The notes beneath the pieces are model-generated. The model made no database searches. It had not been told where the DNA came from and saw only the letters and a list, made by a program, of their open reading frames with translations. The position numbers were made by a program, and so were the translations under genes. This document shows positions 28,260-37,276 of a stretch of 64,000 nt of DNA, piece after piece (within the stretch, counting starts at the first letter, position 1; every line of letters starts with the position of its first letter). This DNA is from Chloroflexota bacterium (GTDB taxonomy: Bacteria > Chloroflexota > Dehalococcoidia > DSTF01 > RBG-16-68-14), in NCBI GenBank assembly GCA_029262675.1, contig JAJCYW010000003.1, forward strand, positions 208,404-272,403. The letters run 5' to 3'.

Positions 28260-29593
28260 GCTTTCACCCTCTCCTCTGCCCAGACGACGCGGCCGCCGAG
28301 GACGGTGGCCACGACACGGCCGGTGAGCGTGCGGCCGGCGATGGGCGTGTTGCGGCCTTTCGACGCGAAGCGCTCCGGCTCGACCGTCCACGCGGCGTCG
28401 GGGTCGAGCAGGACGACGTCGCCGGGCGCGCCGTCCGCTAACGAGCCGAGGCCGGGCACGCTGCGCTCGAGGCCGAGCGCCCGGACGGGACCGGACGTCA
28501 GCCGTTCGATGAGAGTTGCCAGATCTATCTGGCCGCCGTGGACGAGCGACATGCAGAGCCCGAAGGCCGTCTCGAGCCCGCTGATGCCGAGCGCGGCGGC
28601 ATCGAACTCGCAGTCCTTCTCGTAGTCAGCGTGCGGCGCATGGTCGGTGGCAATGGCGTCGATCGCGCCGTCGCGCAGCGCGTCGACGCAGGCCTGCACG
28701 TCGTCCGGTGTGCGGAGGGGCGGGTTGACCTTGGCGTTAGTGTCGTAGTGCAGGGTGTCCGAGCCACCATTTCCACCCGCGCCAAAAGCCACGGCCTCGT
28801 GCGTGAGCGTCAGGTGGTGGGGCGTGACCTCGGCGGTGACGGGCGCGCCCCGCTCCTTGGCGGCGCGGACCTGTTCGATAGCCGCGCGTGTGGAGACGTG
28901 AGCGATGTGGAGCGGAGCGCCGGTCTGCAGGGCCACGGAGATATCGCGGGCAACGGCCGTCTCTTCGGCGGCGGCGGGCTGGCCGCGCAGGCCGAGGCGT
29001 GTCGATACCCAGCCTTCATGCATGACGCCGCCGGCGGCCGCGGCGGAATCTTCGCAGTGGTCGATGACGGGGAGGCCGGTGATGCCGGCGTACTCCAGCG
29101 CTCGGCGCAGCATGCCGGCGTCCGGCACGGGTGCGCCGTCGTCGCTAAAGGCGATGCAGCCGGCGCCGGCCAGGTCGGAGAGCTCCGCCAGCTCCTCGCC
29201 GGCGCGGCCCTTGGTCACGCAGCCGATCGGCAGCACCCGCGCGTCGGCGCCGGCGGCGGTGCGAAGGACGTACTCGACCGTCGCGCGGGTGTCCATCGGC
29301 GGGTCGGTGTTCGGCATCGCGCAGACGGTGGTGAAGCCGCCGCGGGCAGCAGCCGCCGTGCCGGTCTGGATCGTCTCCTTGTACTCCTGACCGGGGTCGC
29401 GCAGATGGGTGTGGATATCGACGAACCCTGGCGCGACGATGAGGCCGGTGGCGTCCATGACGTCCGCGCCGTCCGGCGACAGGCCGCCGCCGATCTCCGC
29501 GACGCGGCCGTCAACGATCAGCAGGTCGCCGGTTACGTCGACGTTCCGGCTGGGATCGAGCAGGCGGCCGTTCTGGATCAGTAGCCTGTTCAC
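28256..29593 (-). CDS. pyrC: Dihydroorotase
   Basis: 445 aa class I amidohydrolase. Zinc ligands lie in DIHTHLRDPG, and further ligands in IDHCED, HIAHVSTRAA and ATDHAPH. The MPNTDPP motif is present. GTG 29593 is the start, with AAGGGAA four bases before. It cyclises carbamoyl aspartate to dihydroorotate. The order pyrR-pyrB-pyrC-carA is the classical one. Confidence 0.95.
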   Translation of the reverse strand: MNRLLIQNGRLLDPSRNVDVTGDLLIVDGRVAEIGGGLSPDGADVMDATGLIVAPGFVDIHTHLRDPGQEYKETIQTGTAAAARGGFTTVCAMPNTDPPMDTRATVEYVLRTAAGADARVLPIGCVTKGRAGEELAELSDLAGAGCIAFSDDGAPVPDAGMLRRALEYAGITGLPVIDHCEDSAAAAGGVMHEGWVSTRLGLRGQPAAAEETAVARDISVALQTGAPLHIAHVSTRAAIEQVRAAKERGAPVTAEVTPHHLTLTHEAVAFGAGGNGGSDTLHYDTNAKVNPPLRTPDDVQACVDALRDGAIDAIATDHAPHADYEKDCEFDAAALGISGLETAFGLCMSLVHGGQIDLATLIERLTSGPVRALGLERSVPGLGSLADGAPGDVVLLDPDAAWTVEPERFASKGRNTPIAGRTLTGRVVATVLGGRVVWAEERVKA

Positions 29594-29618
29594 GATTCCC
29601 TTCGCTCGTTAAGCACGT

Positions 29619-30710
29619 TCAGGCCGCCGTCTCCCCCCGCAGCAGCAGGTAGAGCACGGACATGCGCACCGCGACGCCGTTCGCGACCTGCTCTTCGATC
29701 AGGGACTTCGCGCCGTGGGCGACGTCTGTTGAGATCTCGACGCCCTCGTTGATCGGCCCGGGGTGGAGGACGAGCGCGTCCGGCTTCGCCCGCGTCAGCC
29801 GTGCCGCGGTGATCTGATAGAGGCGGGCGTATTCGCGGAGGCTGGGGAGGAGGCCGGCGTGCTGGCGTTCGCTCTGCAGTCGCAGAGCCATCACGACATC
29901 GGCGTCTTCGATCGCAGCGTCGAGGTTGGTCTCGACGCGGACGGGCGGCAGGTCGCCTTCGCGTGCGCCACTGTCGCTTTCATACTTGTCGCCGAGGCCG
30001 GCGGGTAACAGGGTCGGCGGGCCGCAGACCACGACCTGCGCGCCGAGGGCCGTCAGCGCCCAGAGGTTGGAGCGGACGACCCGGCTGTGCGAGATGTCGC
30101 CGACGATGACGACCTTGCGGCCGCGGATGTCGCCGAGGTGCGATCGGATCGTGTAAGCGTCGAGCAGCGCCTGCGTTGGATGGGCGTGCCACCCATCGCC
30201 GGCGTTGACCACGCGGAACGTGGCCTCGCGGGCGGCAACGTACGGCGCTCCGGAGGCCGGGTGGCGGAGGACGACAACGTCGGCGCCGATGGCCTGGATG
30301 GTGCGGATCGTGTCCGTGAGCGCCTCCCCCTTCTGAACGCTGCTGGAACTCGCCGAGATGTTGATCACGTCCGCCCCCAGCACCTTGCCGGCCAGCTCGA
30401 ATGAAGATCGCGTTCGCGTGCTGGTTTCGTAGAAGAGCGTGACGATCGTCGAGCCGCGCAGCGTGGGCAGCCGCGGCACTTCACGGGCCAGGACCTCCTT
30501 CATCGCGTCCGCCGTATCCAGAACAAGCTCGATCTCGGCTGCGGAGAAGTCGTCAATGTCCAGGAGGTGACGCCGCCGCCAGCCGGGCGCGGGAGCGATC
30601 TGCGCGGCCGGCGCGGGAGCGGGTGCGAGGGCCGGATCCGGGGCTGGTCCAGCGGGTGCAGTAGGCGCGCCCTGGGGCGCTCGGCGGGCGCTGGCTGCGT
30701 TTTTCGCCAT
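29619..30710 (-). CDS. pyrB: Aspartate carbamoyltransferase catalytic subunit
   Basis: 363 aa, about 50 longer than usual. Residues 1-44 are a Pro/Ala-rich linker-like tail; the ATCase core starts at WRRRHLLDIDDFS. Carbamoyl-phosphate site STRTRSSFE, then HPTQALLDAYTI and HPGPINEGVE confirm ATCase over OTCase. No pyrI regulatory subunit is nearby. It begins two bases after pyrR. The tail has no counterpart in Bacillus-type PyrB. Confidence 0.95.
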   Translation of the reverse strand: MAKNAASARRAPQGAPTAPAGPAPDPALAPAPAPAAQIAPAPGWRRRHLLDIDDFSAAEIELVLDTADAMKEVLAREVPRLPTLRGSTIVTLFYETSTRTRSSFELAGKVLGADVINISASSSSVQKGEALTDTIRTIQAIGADVVVLRHPASGAPYVAAREATFRVVNAGDGWHAHPTQALLDAYTIRSHLGDIRGRKVVIVGDISHSRVVRSNLWALTALGAQVVVCGPPTLLPAGLGDKYESDSGAREGDLPPVRVETNLDAAIEDADVVMALRLQSERQHAGLLPSLREYARLYQITAARLTRAKPDALVLHPGPINEGVEISTDVAHGAKSLIEEQVANGVAVRMSVLYLLLRGETAA

Positions 30711-30712
30711 GG

Positions 30713-31255
30713 TTAATCCCTCCGTTCCGTGACGAGCACCTGGTCCACATCGTCGGTCTCCTCCAGCTGGACGAGCACGTCGTCCGAGCGGGCGGTGGCG
30801 ACGTTCTTGCCGACGAAGTCCGGCCGGATCGGCAGTTCTCTGTGGCCCCGATCGACGAGTACGGCGAGCTGGATGCGCTCCGGACGGCCATAGTCGATCA
30901 GGGCGTCGAGCGCGGCGCGGATGCTGCGGCCGGTGTAGAGAACGTCGTCGACGAGGACGACGCGCTTGTCCGCGATGTCATCCGGGATCTCGCTGGGCTG
31001 GATATGAACTTCGGTGCCGCGGGCCGGGAGGTCGTCGCGGTAGAGGCCGATGTCAAGGGCGCCGACGCCGACGCTCTCACCCTCGAACTCGCGGATCGCC
31101 TCTGAGATGCGGTGCGCCAGCGGCACGCCGCGCGTGCGCATGCCGACCAGCATCAGGTTATCGCAGCCGCCGTTCTGCTCGACGATCTCGTGCGCGACGC
31201 GCACGATGGCGCGGCGGACCTCGGCAGCGGACATGACGACGCCATTACTCGCCAT
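30713..31255 (-). CDS. pyrR: PyrR bifunctional regulator / uracil phosphoribosyltransferase
   Basis: 180 aa. The PRPP-binding loop is [14 protein letters not shown] and the MRTRGVPLA segment is present. In Gram-positives PyrR binds pyr mRNA leaders when UMP is high. ATG 31255 has GGAG eight bases ahead; a GTG three codons earlier does not. It is the first gene of the operon. I could not find the canonical PyrR-binding hairpin or a terminator/antiterminator in the leader at 31256-31500. Confidence 0.93.
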   Translation of the reverse strand: MASNGVVMSAAEVRRAIVRVAHEIVEQNGGCDNLMLVGMRTRGVPLAHRISEAIREFEGESVGVGALDIGLYRDDLPARGTEVHIQPSEIPDDIADKRVVLVDDVLYTGRSIRAALDALIDYGRPERIQLAVLVDRGHRELPIRPDFVGKNVATARSDDVLVQLEETDDVDQVLVTERRD

Positions 31256-31296
31256 GCTGCACACTCCAGCGCTCGGCGTGGCACGCCGCCGCGTAT

Positions 31297-31338
31297 ATGC
31301 AGGCGGCCACTGCGGACATGCAGGCGGCCGCTGCGGAC
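31297..31338. repeat. 21-bp tandem duplication in the pyrR leader
   Basis: Two head-to-tail copies (31297-31317 and 31318-31338) differing at one base, each ending CTGCGGAC. A third partial GCGCAGCGGGGC-like piece follows. The repeat lies 42 bases upstream of the pyrR start and between the divergent pyr and argF genes. Confidence 0.75.
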
Positions 31339-31571
31339 GCGCAGCGGGGCACGAAGATGATGCTCGCGGATGCAGTCGGGTAGTGTGGTGGCATGCGGGT
31401 CGTCCTCTTTCCGGCCTCTCGGGACCGGATTAAAGCGGTCGATCTGCAAAGACTATACCAACGCCACCGGCGCGAAGGCAAGGGAGCGTCGGGCGCTGGG
31501 GGCCGGCGCCCAACACGGTGCTATACTGCGATTACTACGCGGTTGCAACCGAGAGAGGAATCATCCGCCGC

Positions 31572-32495
31572 ATGCGTGGCCGCGATTTCATTTCCATCGA
31601 AGGACTGACTGCCGATGAGTTGCAGTTGGTGCTGTCCACGGCTGCCCGTTTGAAGAACGAGGGCTATCCGAACGCGCTCTCTGGCCGGACGCTGGCGCTG
31701 CTGTTCGAAAAACCGTCGCTGCGGACGCGCGTTAGCTTCGATGTCGGCATGCAGCGGCTGGGCGGCCACACTGTCTACCTGCCACAAAGCGAAGTCGGCC
31801 TCGGCCAGCGGGAGCCTGTGGCTGACGTCGCGCGGGTGCTGAGCCGCTACGCGCACGGCATCGTGGCGCGGACGTACGCCCACCAGACACTGGTCGATCT
31901 CGCCGAACACGCCGACGTGCCCGTCATCAACGCCCTTTCCGACGAGAGCCATCCCTGCCAGGCGTTGGCCGACCTACTAACGATCAGGGAGCGCAAGGGC
32001 GGCGTGCGCGACGTGCGCATCGCGTTCATCGGTGACGGCAACAACGTCGCGGTGTCGTTGGCGCAGGCCGGTACGCTGGCAGGCGCGCATGTGACGATAG
32101 CGTCGCCGTCCGGCTATCGGCTGCCCGAGGACGTGGTGATCGGTGCGGAGGAGAACGCGTTGGCGTCGGGCGGCAGCTTCCGCGTGATCGCGGTGCCTCA
32201 GGAGGCGGTCGAGGGAGCCGATGTTGTCTATACCGACGTCTGGACGAGCATGGGCCAAGAGGATAGCTACGAGCGGCGGCTGTCCGCATTCGAGGGTTTC
32301 CAAGTCACGCCGGAGCTGATGCGGCTGGCGCGGCCTGACGCGATCTTCATGCACGACCTGCCGGCCCATCGCGGCGAGGAGATCGTCGATGAGGTGATCG
32401 AGGGGTCGCAATCGGTCGTGTTCGACCAAGCGGAGAACAGGCTTCACGCCCAGGCGGCTGTCCTGTTGCTGCTGCTGGGCGAAGTGGCGGAGTAG
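31572..32495 (+). CDS. argF: Ornithine carbamoyltransferase
   Basis: 307 aa. Carbamoyl-phosphate site SLRTR (49-53), HPCQALADL (127-135) and the OTC-type ornithine loop WTSMGQE (224-230). The motif that is normally HCLP reads HDLP with Asp262 in place of Cys. It converts ornithine and carbamoyl phosphate to citrulline. The open frame reaches 31518, but a TATACT -10-like box sits at 31522-31527, so I use ATG 31572, preceded by AGAGGA at a rather long 12 bases. Divergent from pyrR, sharing carbamoyl phosphate as a substrate with PyrB. Confidence 0.92.
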   Translation: MRGRDFISIEGLTADELQLVLSTAARLKNEGYPNALSGRTLALLFEKPSLRTRVSFDVGMQRLGGHTVYLPQSEVGLGQREPVADVARVLSRYAHGIVARTYAHQTLVDLAEHADVPVINALSDESHPCQALADLLTIRERKGGVRDVRIAFIGDGNNVAVSLAQAGTLAGAHVTIASPSGYRLPEDVVIGAEENALASGGSFRVIAVPQEAVEGADVVYTDVWTSMGQEDSYERRLSAFEGFQVTPELMRLARPDAIFMHDLPAHRGEEIVDEVIEGSQSVVFDQAENRLHAQAAVLLLLLGEVAE

Positions 32496-32501
32496 GCGCG
32501 G

Positions 32502-33305
32502 ATGGACCAGATAACCAACGAGATTCAGGACATCCTGGATCGCGTCGATGGCATCGACGTGCTCGATGTCCTGCTGATCGCACTGATTATCTACGGGGCG
32601 TTCCTGCTGCTGCGCGGCACGCCGGCCATCGCGCTGCTGCGGGGCGGCGGCGTGATCCTCGTCGTCATCATCCTGCTCGCCCGCTCGCTCGACCTGGAGG
32701 TGCTCGATGCCTTGATCCGCAACTCGCTGACAGGGCTGATCATCGCCATCCCAATCATCTTTCAGCCAGAGATACGGCGGGCGTTGGAGCGCGTGGGCCG
32801 CACCGGCCTGCGGGGCTGGCAACAGCCGGGCTTCAACGAGTTTCTGGATAGTGTGGCCGCGTCCGCAGTCGAGCTCGCAGGGCAGCGGCACGGCGCGCTG
32901 ATCGTGTTCGAGCGCGAGACGGGTCTGCAGGGATTCGTCGAATCGGGCGTTGGTGTGGACGCCGAACTGTCGAAGGAGCTGCTGGGCGGTATCTTCTACC
33001 CCAACTCGCCGCTGCACGACGGCGCCGTGATCATGCGCGAGAATCGGATCGTCGCGGCCGGATGCACGCTGCCGCTGTCCGAGACGCGGCTGTCCGGCGA
33101 GATGGGCCTGCGCCACCGCGCCGGCCTGGGGGTTACGGAGGGTACTGACGCCGTGGCGCTGATCGTCTCCGAAGAGACGGGCCAGGTGGCCGTCGCCGCA
33201 GATGGCAGGCTCCGGTCGCGCCTGGACAAAGCGCGGCTGCGCGGCCTGCTCGAACGGCTGCTGGGAGCGGAGACCGCCGACGAAGCGCTGCGGGGGAAGT
33301 CATGA
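32502..33305 (+). CDS. cdaA: Diadenylate cyclase CdaA
   Basis: Makes c-di-AMP from two ATP. 267 aa with two or three N-terminal membrane helices (20-40, 45-62, 72-88), a linker and the DAC domain, with the catalytic DGA motif at 173-175 (SPLHDGAV) and RHR at 204-206 (GLRHRAGLG). It starts six bases after argF and overlaps cdaR by four bases. Confidence 0.94.
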   Translation: MDQITNEIQDILDRVDGIDVLDVLLIALIIYGAFLLLRGTPAIALLRGGGVILVVIILLARSLDLEVLDALIRNSLTGLIIAIPIIFQPEIRRALERVGRTGLRGWQQPGFNEFLDSVAASAVELAGQRHGALIVFERETGLQGFVESGVGVDAELSKELLGGIFYPNSPLHDGAVIMRENRIVAAGCTLPLSETRLSGEMGLRHRAGLGVTEGTDAVALIVSEETGQVAVAADGRLRSRLDKARLRGLLERLLGAETADEALRGKS

Positions 33306-34582
33306 CGGACCGCGCGCACGGCAGGCTGCGGGAGACTCTGGGCAGCTTGTTCATGATGCTGCGCGCAGGCGTGCTGTCTCTGCGGGACAACTGGAGTATC
33401 GCAGTGCTGGCTGTCGTGTTGGCGGTGACGCTCTGGATCTTCGTGACCGACAAGAACGACCCGGAGCTCACGGCGCGCGTCTCCAGCCTGATCCCTGTCG
33501 AGTGCGTCAACGTGCCGTTGGGCAAGGCTGCCGTGCCGTCCTGTAGCGAAACCAAGACTGTGACGGTGCAGGTGCGGGCGCCCGAGAGCGTGCTGGGCCA
33601 GCTTACGGCGGAGGACTTCCAGGCGACGGCCGACCTCTCCGACGTGACGGCGGACGAGGCGACGGTGCCTGTGTTCGTCCAATCGAACGAACCGCGGGCG
33701 GAGATCATCGAGATCTCCCCCGCACAGATTACGGTGCGGCTGGAGGATGTCACCTCCCGCTCCGTGCCTGTTCGGACTAATCTCGTCGGCGTTCCGCCTC
33801 GCGGCTACGAACCCGGCGAGATGACACTGGAGGCGGAGGAGGCCGTAGTAACCGGCCCTGAGAGCCTCGTTGCCCGCGTTGTCGCCGTGGAGGCGGACAT
33901 CAACCTGACTAACCTGCGGTCGGCGTATGAGCAGACACAGCTGCTGCAGGCGCGCGACGAGCTGGGCGCCAACATTCAGGGCGTCAACGTGGAGCCGGAG
34001 AGCGTGAACGTGCAAGGCGAGATCACCCAACTGGAGATCAGTGTCACCGTTGTCGTGCGGCCGGACGTGCAGGGCAACCCGGCGGACGGCTTCAGCGTCA
34101 ACGCCATCCAAGTCGACCCGCCGTTCGTCGTCGTCAGCGGTCCGGCAGAGGTGATCCAGAGCATCGACACGATCGACGGCGTGAGCACGGCGGCGGTCAG
34201 CATCGCGGACGCCAGCGCCGATGTAGTACGGCCGGTGACGCTGCAGCTCCCGGAGGGAGCGGCAGTGGAGCAACCGCGCGTGACCGTGCGCGTGCTGATC
34301 GCGCCAACGGTGGGGTCGCTGACGTACAGCGTCCCGCTCGCCATTGTCAACCGTGGCGACGGTCTGGCCGCCGAGTTGAGCAACAACGTGGTGCTGGTCA
34401 CCCTCAGTGGCTCGCTGCCGGACCTGGCGGCCATCGCCTCGTCAGACATCCAGGCCACCGTCGACGTCGACGGCCTGAGCGCCGGTGCGCACCTGCTGCC
34501 CATCGATATCGAACCGCCGCCGGGCGCGACTGTGGCGTCGCTGATTCCGATCGAAACGACAGTGACGCTGAGCGGGCCATGA
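33302..34582 (+). CDS. cdaR: CdaR / YbbR-domain regulator of diadenylate cyclase
   Basis: 426 aa. A cytoplasmic N-terminus, one membrane helix (about residues 34-52, ending VTLWIFVT) and an extracytoplasmic region of about four YbbR repeats, each with the PxxVxVxGP-type turn (for example EPESVNVQG, DPPFVVVSGPAE). It binds CdaA in the membrane and modulates c-di-AMP synthesis. The start overlaps cdaA (ATGA). Confidence 0.88.
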   Translation: MTDRAHGRLRETLGSLFMMLRAGVLSLRDNWSIAVLAVVLAVTLWIFVTDKNDPELTARVSSLIPVECVNVPLGKAAVPSCSETKTVTVQVRAPESVLGQLTAEDFQATADLSDVTADEATVPVFVQSNEPRAEIIEISPAQITVRLEDVTSRSVPVRTNLVGVPPRGYEPGEMTLEAEEAVVTGPESLVARVVAVEADINLTNLRSAYEQTQLLQARDELGANIQGVNVEPESVNVQGEITQLEISVTVVVRPDVQGNPADGFSVNAIQVDPPFVVVSGPAEVIQSIDTIDGVSTAAVSIADASADVVRPVTLQLPEGAAVEQPRVTVRVLIAPTVGSLTYSVPLAIVNRGDGLAAELSNNVVLVTLSGSLPDLAAIASSDIQATVDVDGLSAGAHLLPIDIEPPPGATVASLIPIETTVTLSGP

Positions 34583-34589
34583 GGACGCA

Positions 34590-35963
34590 GTGAACATACC
34601 TTCCGATCTTGGGACGACGGCGGCCGCCGGCGAAGCAACGGCTCCTGAACGTGAGGCTCTGGCCGTTGTTGCGCTCGTGGGCCGGCCGAACGTCGGCAAG
34701 TCGGCGATCTTCAACCGCATGGTCGGCCAGCGGCGGGCGCTGGTCGAGGACCTGCCCGGTACGACGCGGGACCGCTTGTACAGCGACGTTACGTGGCTGG
34801 ACAGGCAGTTTCGCCTCGTGGACACGGGTGGGCTGGCCGCTGCAGGTGAGGGGACGTTGTCCGACCTGATCCGGCGGCAAGTGGAGATGGCGGTGGCGGA
34901 AGCCTCTGTGCTGCTCTTCGTTGTCGATGCGAAGGCCGGCGTGATCGCCGGTGACGACGAGGTGGCCGACGTGCTGCGCCGCTCGGGCAAGCCGGTTCTT
35001 ATCCTTGCCAACAAGGTCGATAACGAAGAGCGCCGCCACGCCGCCGTCCAGTTCTACGAGCTGGGCCTTGGCGAGCCGCTGCCCGTGAGCGCGCAGCACG
35101 GCCTGGGCATTGCGGACGTGCTGGACAAAGTGCGGGAGACGCTGCCGGATGCCCCGCCACAGACGGCCGTCGCGGTGCCGCGATTGGCGATTATAGGGAG
35201 GCCAAACGTCGGCAAGTCGATGCTGGTGAACGCAGTGCTCGGCGAGGAACGCGTGATCGTATCGCCGGTGCCGGGGACGACGCGGGACGCGATCGACACG
35301 CCGTTCACGTTCCGCGATCGCGAGCTGGTGATGGTAGACACTGCGGGCCTGCGCCGTCCGGGGAAGGTGCACGAAGATGTGGAACACCACTCGACGCTGC
35401 GGGCGCGGGACGCGCTGGCGCGGGCGGACACGGCGTTCGTCATCTTCGACGCCGTTGAGGGGTTGACGGCGCAAGACGTCCACATACTGGGGTTCGCGCT
35501 GAAGGCGAAGACGGGTGCGGTGCTGGTTGCGAACAAATGGGACCTGTTGCCCGGCGCGGATCTGGCCGAGTTCGAGCGAAAGGCGCGGGTGCGGCTCAAG
35601 TTCGCGTCGTGGGTGTCGTTTCGGATCATCTCTGCGTTGGAGGGGACCGGGATCGCCCCGTTGCTCGAGGAGGGTTTGCGGATCTGCGATGCGCGCCAGA
35701 AGCGTGTCGAAACGGGGCCCCTCAATGCGCTGATCCAGCGCGCTGTCGTCGACCAGCAGCCGCCCATCGTGAAGAACCGGCGCCTGAAGGTCTTCTACGC
35801 CACGCAGCCCAAAGTCGCGCCGCCGACGTTCGTGATCTTCGTCAACGACGCCAGCATCGTCCATTTCAGCTACCGGCGCTACCTGGAGAACGTTATCCGC
35901 GAGCGTTACGGGTTTGAAGGCGTGTCTCTGCGGCTGGCGTTCCGCAGCAGGAGAGGGCCCTAA
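34590..35963 (+). CDS. der: Ribosome assembly GTPase Der (EngA)
   Basis: 457 aa with two tandem GTPase domains: G1 GRPNVGKS at residues 31-38 and again near 202, each followed by DxPGTTRD-type G2/G3 regions, NKVD and NKWD G4 motifs, and a C-terminal KH-like domain (NNRRLK-type VKNRRLKVFYATQ). It is needed for 50S maturation. Start is GTG 34590 with GAGGA ahead. Confidence 0.96.
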   Translation: MNIPSDLGTTAAAGEATAPEREALAVVALVGRPNVGKSAIFNRMVGQRRALVEDLPGTTRDRLYSDVTWLDRQFRLVDTGGLAAAGEGTLSDLIRRQVEMAVAEASVLLFVVDAKAGVIAGDDEVADVLRRSGKPVLILANKVDNEERRHAAVQFYELGLGEPLPVSAQHGLGIADVLDKVRETLPDAPPQTAVAVPRLAIIGRPNVGKSMLVNAVLGEERVIVSPVPGTTRDAIDTPFTFRDRELVMVDTAGLRRPGKVHEDVEHHSTLRARDALARADTAFVIFDAVEGLTAQDVHILGFALKAKTGAVLVANKWDLLPGADLAEFERKARVRLKFASWVSFRIISALEGTGIAPLLEEGLRICDARQKRVETGPLNALIQRAVVDQQPPIVKNRRLKVFYATQPKVAPPTFVIFVNDASIVHFSYRRYLENVIRERYGFEGVSLRLAFRSRRGP

Positions 35964-35966
35964 CGA

Positions 35967-36599
35967 ATGTGGTGGCAATTGGCGGTCTGCGTCGCGATCG
36001 GGTACGTGCTCGGCTCGATTCCAATTGGCTTGATCGTCGGTCGCGTCGCGCGCGGTATCGACATCCGGGAGTTCGGCAGCGGCAAGACGGGATTCACCAA
36101 TGTTCTGCGTACCGTCGGCGCCAAATGGGGCGTCGTCGCGCTCGCCGGTGACCTGGCGAAGGGCGCGGGGCCGGTGCTGATCGCGTTCGTCATTTCGGAC
36201 AACGCGTATGTGCATGCGGTTGCGGGGCTGGGGGCTGCCATAGGGCACGACTGGCCCGTGTTCGCGGGCTTTCGAGGCGGGCGCGGCGTAGCGGCCTCGT
36301 ACGGCGTGGCGCTGGCACTGAACCCGATCGCGTCGCTGGCGCTGCTGCCATTCGCGATCGGCGTCCTTGCCGTGACGCGCATCGTATCGCTGCTATCGGT
36401 GGGGCTGGCGCCGGTGCTGGCCGCCGTCTTCGTCGTGCTGGCCGCGCTCGATATGACGCCGTGGCCGTACGCGGCGTACGCCGTGATCGCGGCCGTGCTG
36501 ATCGTGGCGCTGCACCGCGACAACGTCCGGCGCCTGATTGCGGGCACGGAGCCGCGTATGGGGGAGGGCGGCGATAAGAGGGAAGAGAAGCCGGTATGA
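35967..36599 (+). CDS. plsY: Glycerol-3-phosphate acyltransferase PlsY
   Basis: 210 aa integral membrane enzyme that moves an acyl group from acyl phosphate to glycerol 3-phosphate. The conserved loop SIPIGLIVGR then REFGSGKTGFTNVLRTVG is motif 1-like (family consensus GSGNxGATN, with Lys and Thr replacements here). A second loop HDWPVFAGFRGGRGVA contains the GGKG-type motif as GGRG. It is three bases after der and overlaps the HNH gene. Confidence 0.93.
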   Translation: MWWQLAVCVAIGYVLGSIPIGLIVGRVARGIDIREFGSGKTGFTNVLRTVGAKWGVVALAGDLAKGAGPVLIAFVISDNAYVHAVAGLGAAIGHDWPVFAGFRGGRGVAASYGVALALNPIASLALLPFAIGVLAVTRIVSLLSVGLAPVLAAVFVVLAALDMTPWPYAAYAVIAAVLIVALHRDNVRRLIAGTEPRMGEGGDKREEKPV

Positions 36600-37276
36600 G
36601 CGCATTCGATGGGTTGAAGATCGTCTCTGACCACAAGCACTTGTGGCAGAAGAAACGCAAGCAGCGGACAAAACCTCCTCGTCGAGATCCTTCAGCGCTG
36701 CCTTGCCTGAATTGCGACCGCCTGTTGCCGCGAGATCGTGGCCATCCCTATATGTTCTGCTCAGATAGGTGTTCGGAGTTTGCACGTCACATACGCTATG
36801 TCCGCGGCTGTCGGCTTGATGGCCGGATTAACCAAGAACGCGTGCAAAAGGCGATAGCTGTTGAGAGAGGGCACATTCTTGCCGGTGGATACTCCAAGCG
36901 CCCTATCCCGAAGAAACGGCGAGATGAAGTATTCGCTCGCGACCAGGGCCAGTGCGTAAGGTGTGGGCAGCCCGGCACACAGATTCATCACATGCGAGGG
37001 CCGTCGAATGCCCTCGACAATCTTCAGCTTCTCTGTCAGGACTGTCATCTGGAAGAGTCATCGGCTAGGTTAGTCCCGATCTCCGATGCTGACTTGGCCC
37101 CAGCGGCCAGAGAAGCTGCTTATGACCGGGCAGCCGAACTTGATGAACGAATTGAAGTGAAGAAGCCTCTGCGCCAATGTGATGACTACGTGAATTGGGA
37201 CAAGAAGATACGACACCGAACTGCTCGCGAGCGCAGTTCGGCCGCGCTCGCAGTAGTTCACGAGAAGAAGGAATGA
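36596..37276 (+). CDS. HNH endonuclease family protein
   Basis: 226 aa. An N-terminal zinc-ribbon-like stretch (CLNCDRLLPRDRGHPYMFC then C) is followed by a basic middle and a classical HNH domain around residues 110-155 (CVRCGQPGTQIHHM, ALDNLQLLCQDCH) with two CxxC pairs. Codon use and base composition are clearly more AT-rich than der, plsY and the HEAT gene, which suggests recent acquisition. It nevertheless overlaps its neighbours by four bases at both ends (ATGA), so it is embedded in the transcript. Target unknown. Confidence 0.85.
   Translation: MSAFDGLKIVSDHKHLWQKKRKQRTKPPRRDPSALPCLNCDRLLPRDRGHPYMFCSDRCSEFARHIRYVRGCRLDGRINQERVQKAIAVERGHILAGGYSKRPIPKKRRDEVFARDQGQCVRCGQPGTQIHHMRGPSNALDNLQLLCQDCHLEESSARLVPISDADLAPAAREAAYDRAAELDERIEVKKPLRQCDDYVNWDKKIRHRTARERSSAALAVVHEKKE

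Noticed and set aside
31518..31571. Longer argF start at 31518
   Set aside because: It would place the start codon upstream of a likely -10 box and add 18 residues not seen in the family.
34404..36248. 614-aa minus-strand open frame opposite der and plsY
   Set aside because: His/Arg/Gln-rich composition is typical of an antisense shadow in GC-rich DNA, and two certain genes occupy the plus strand.
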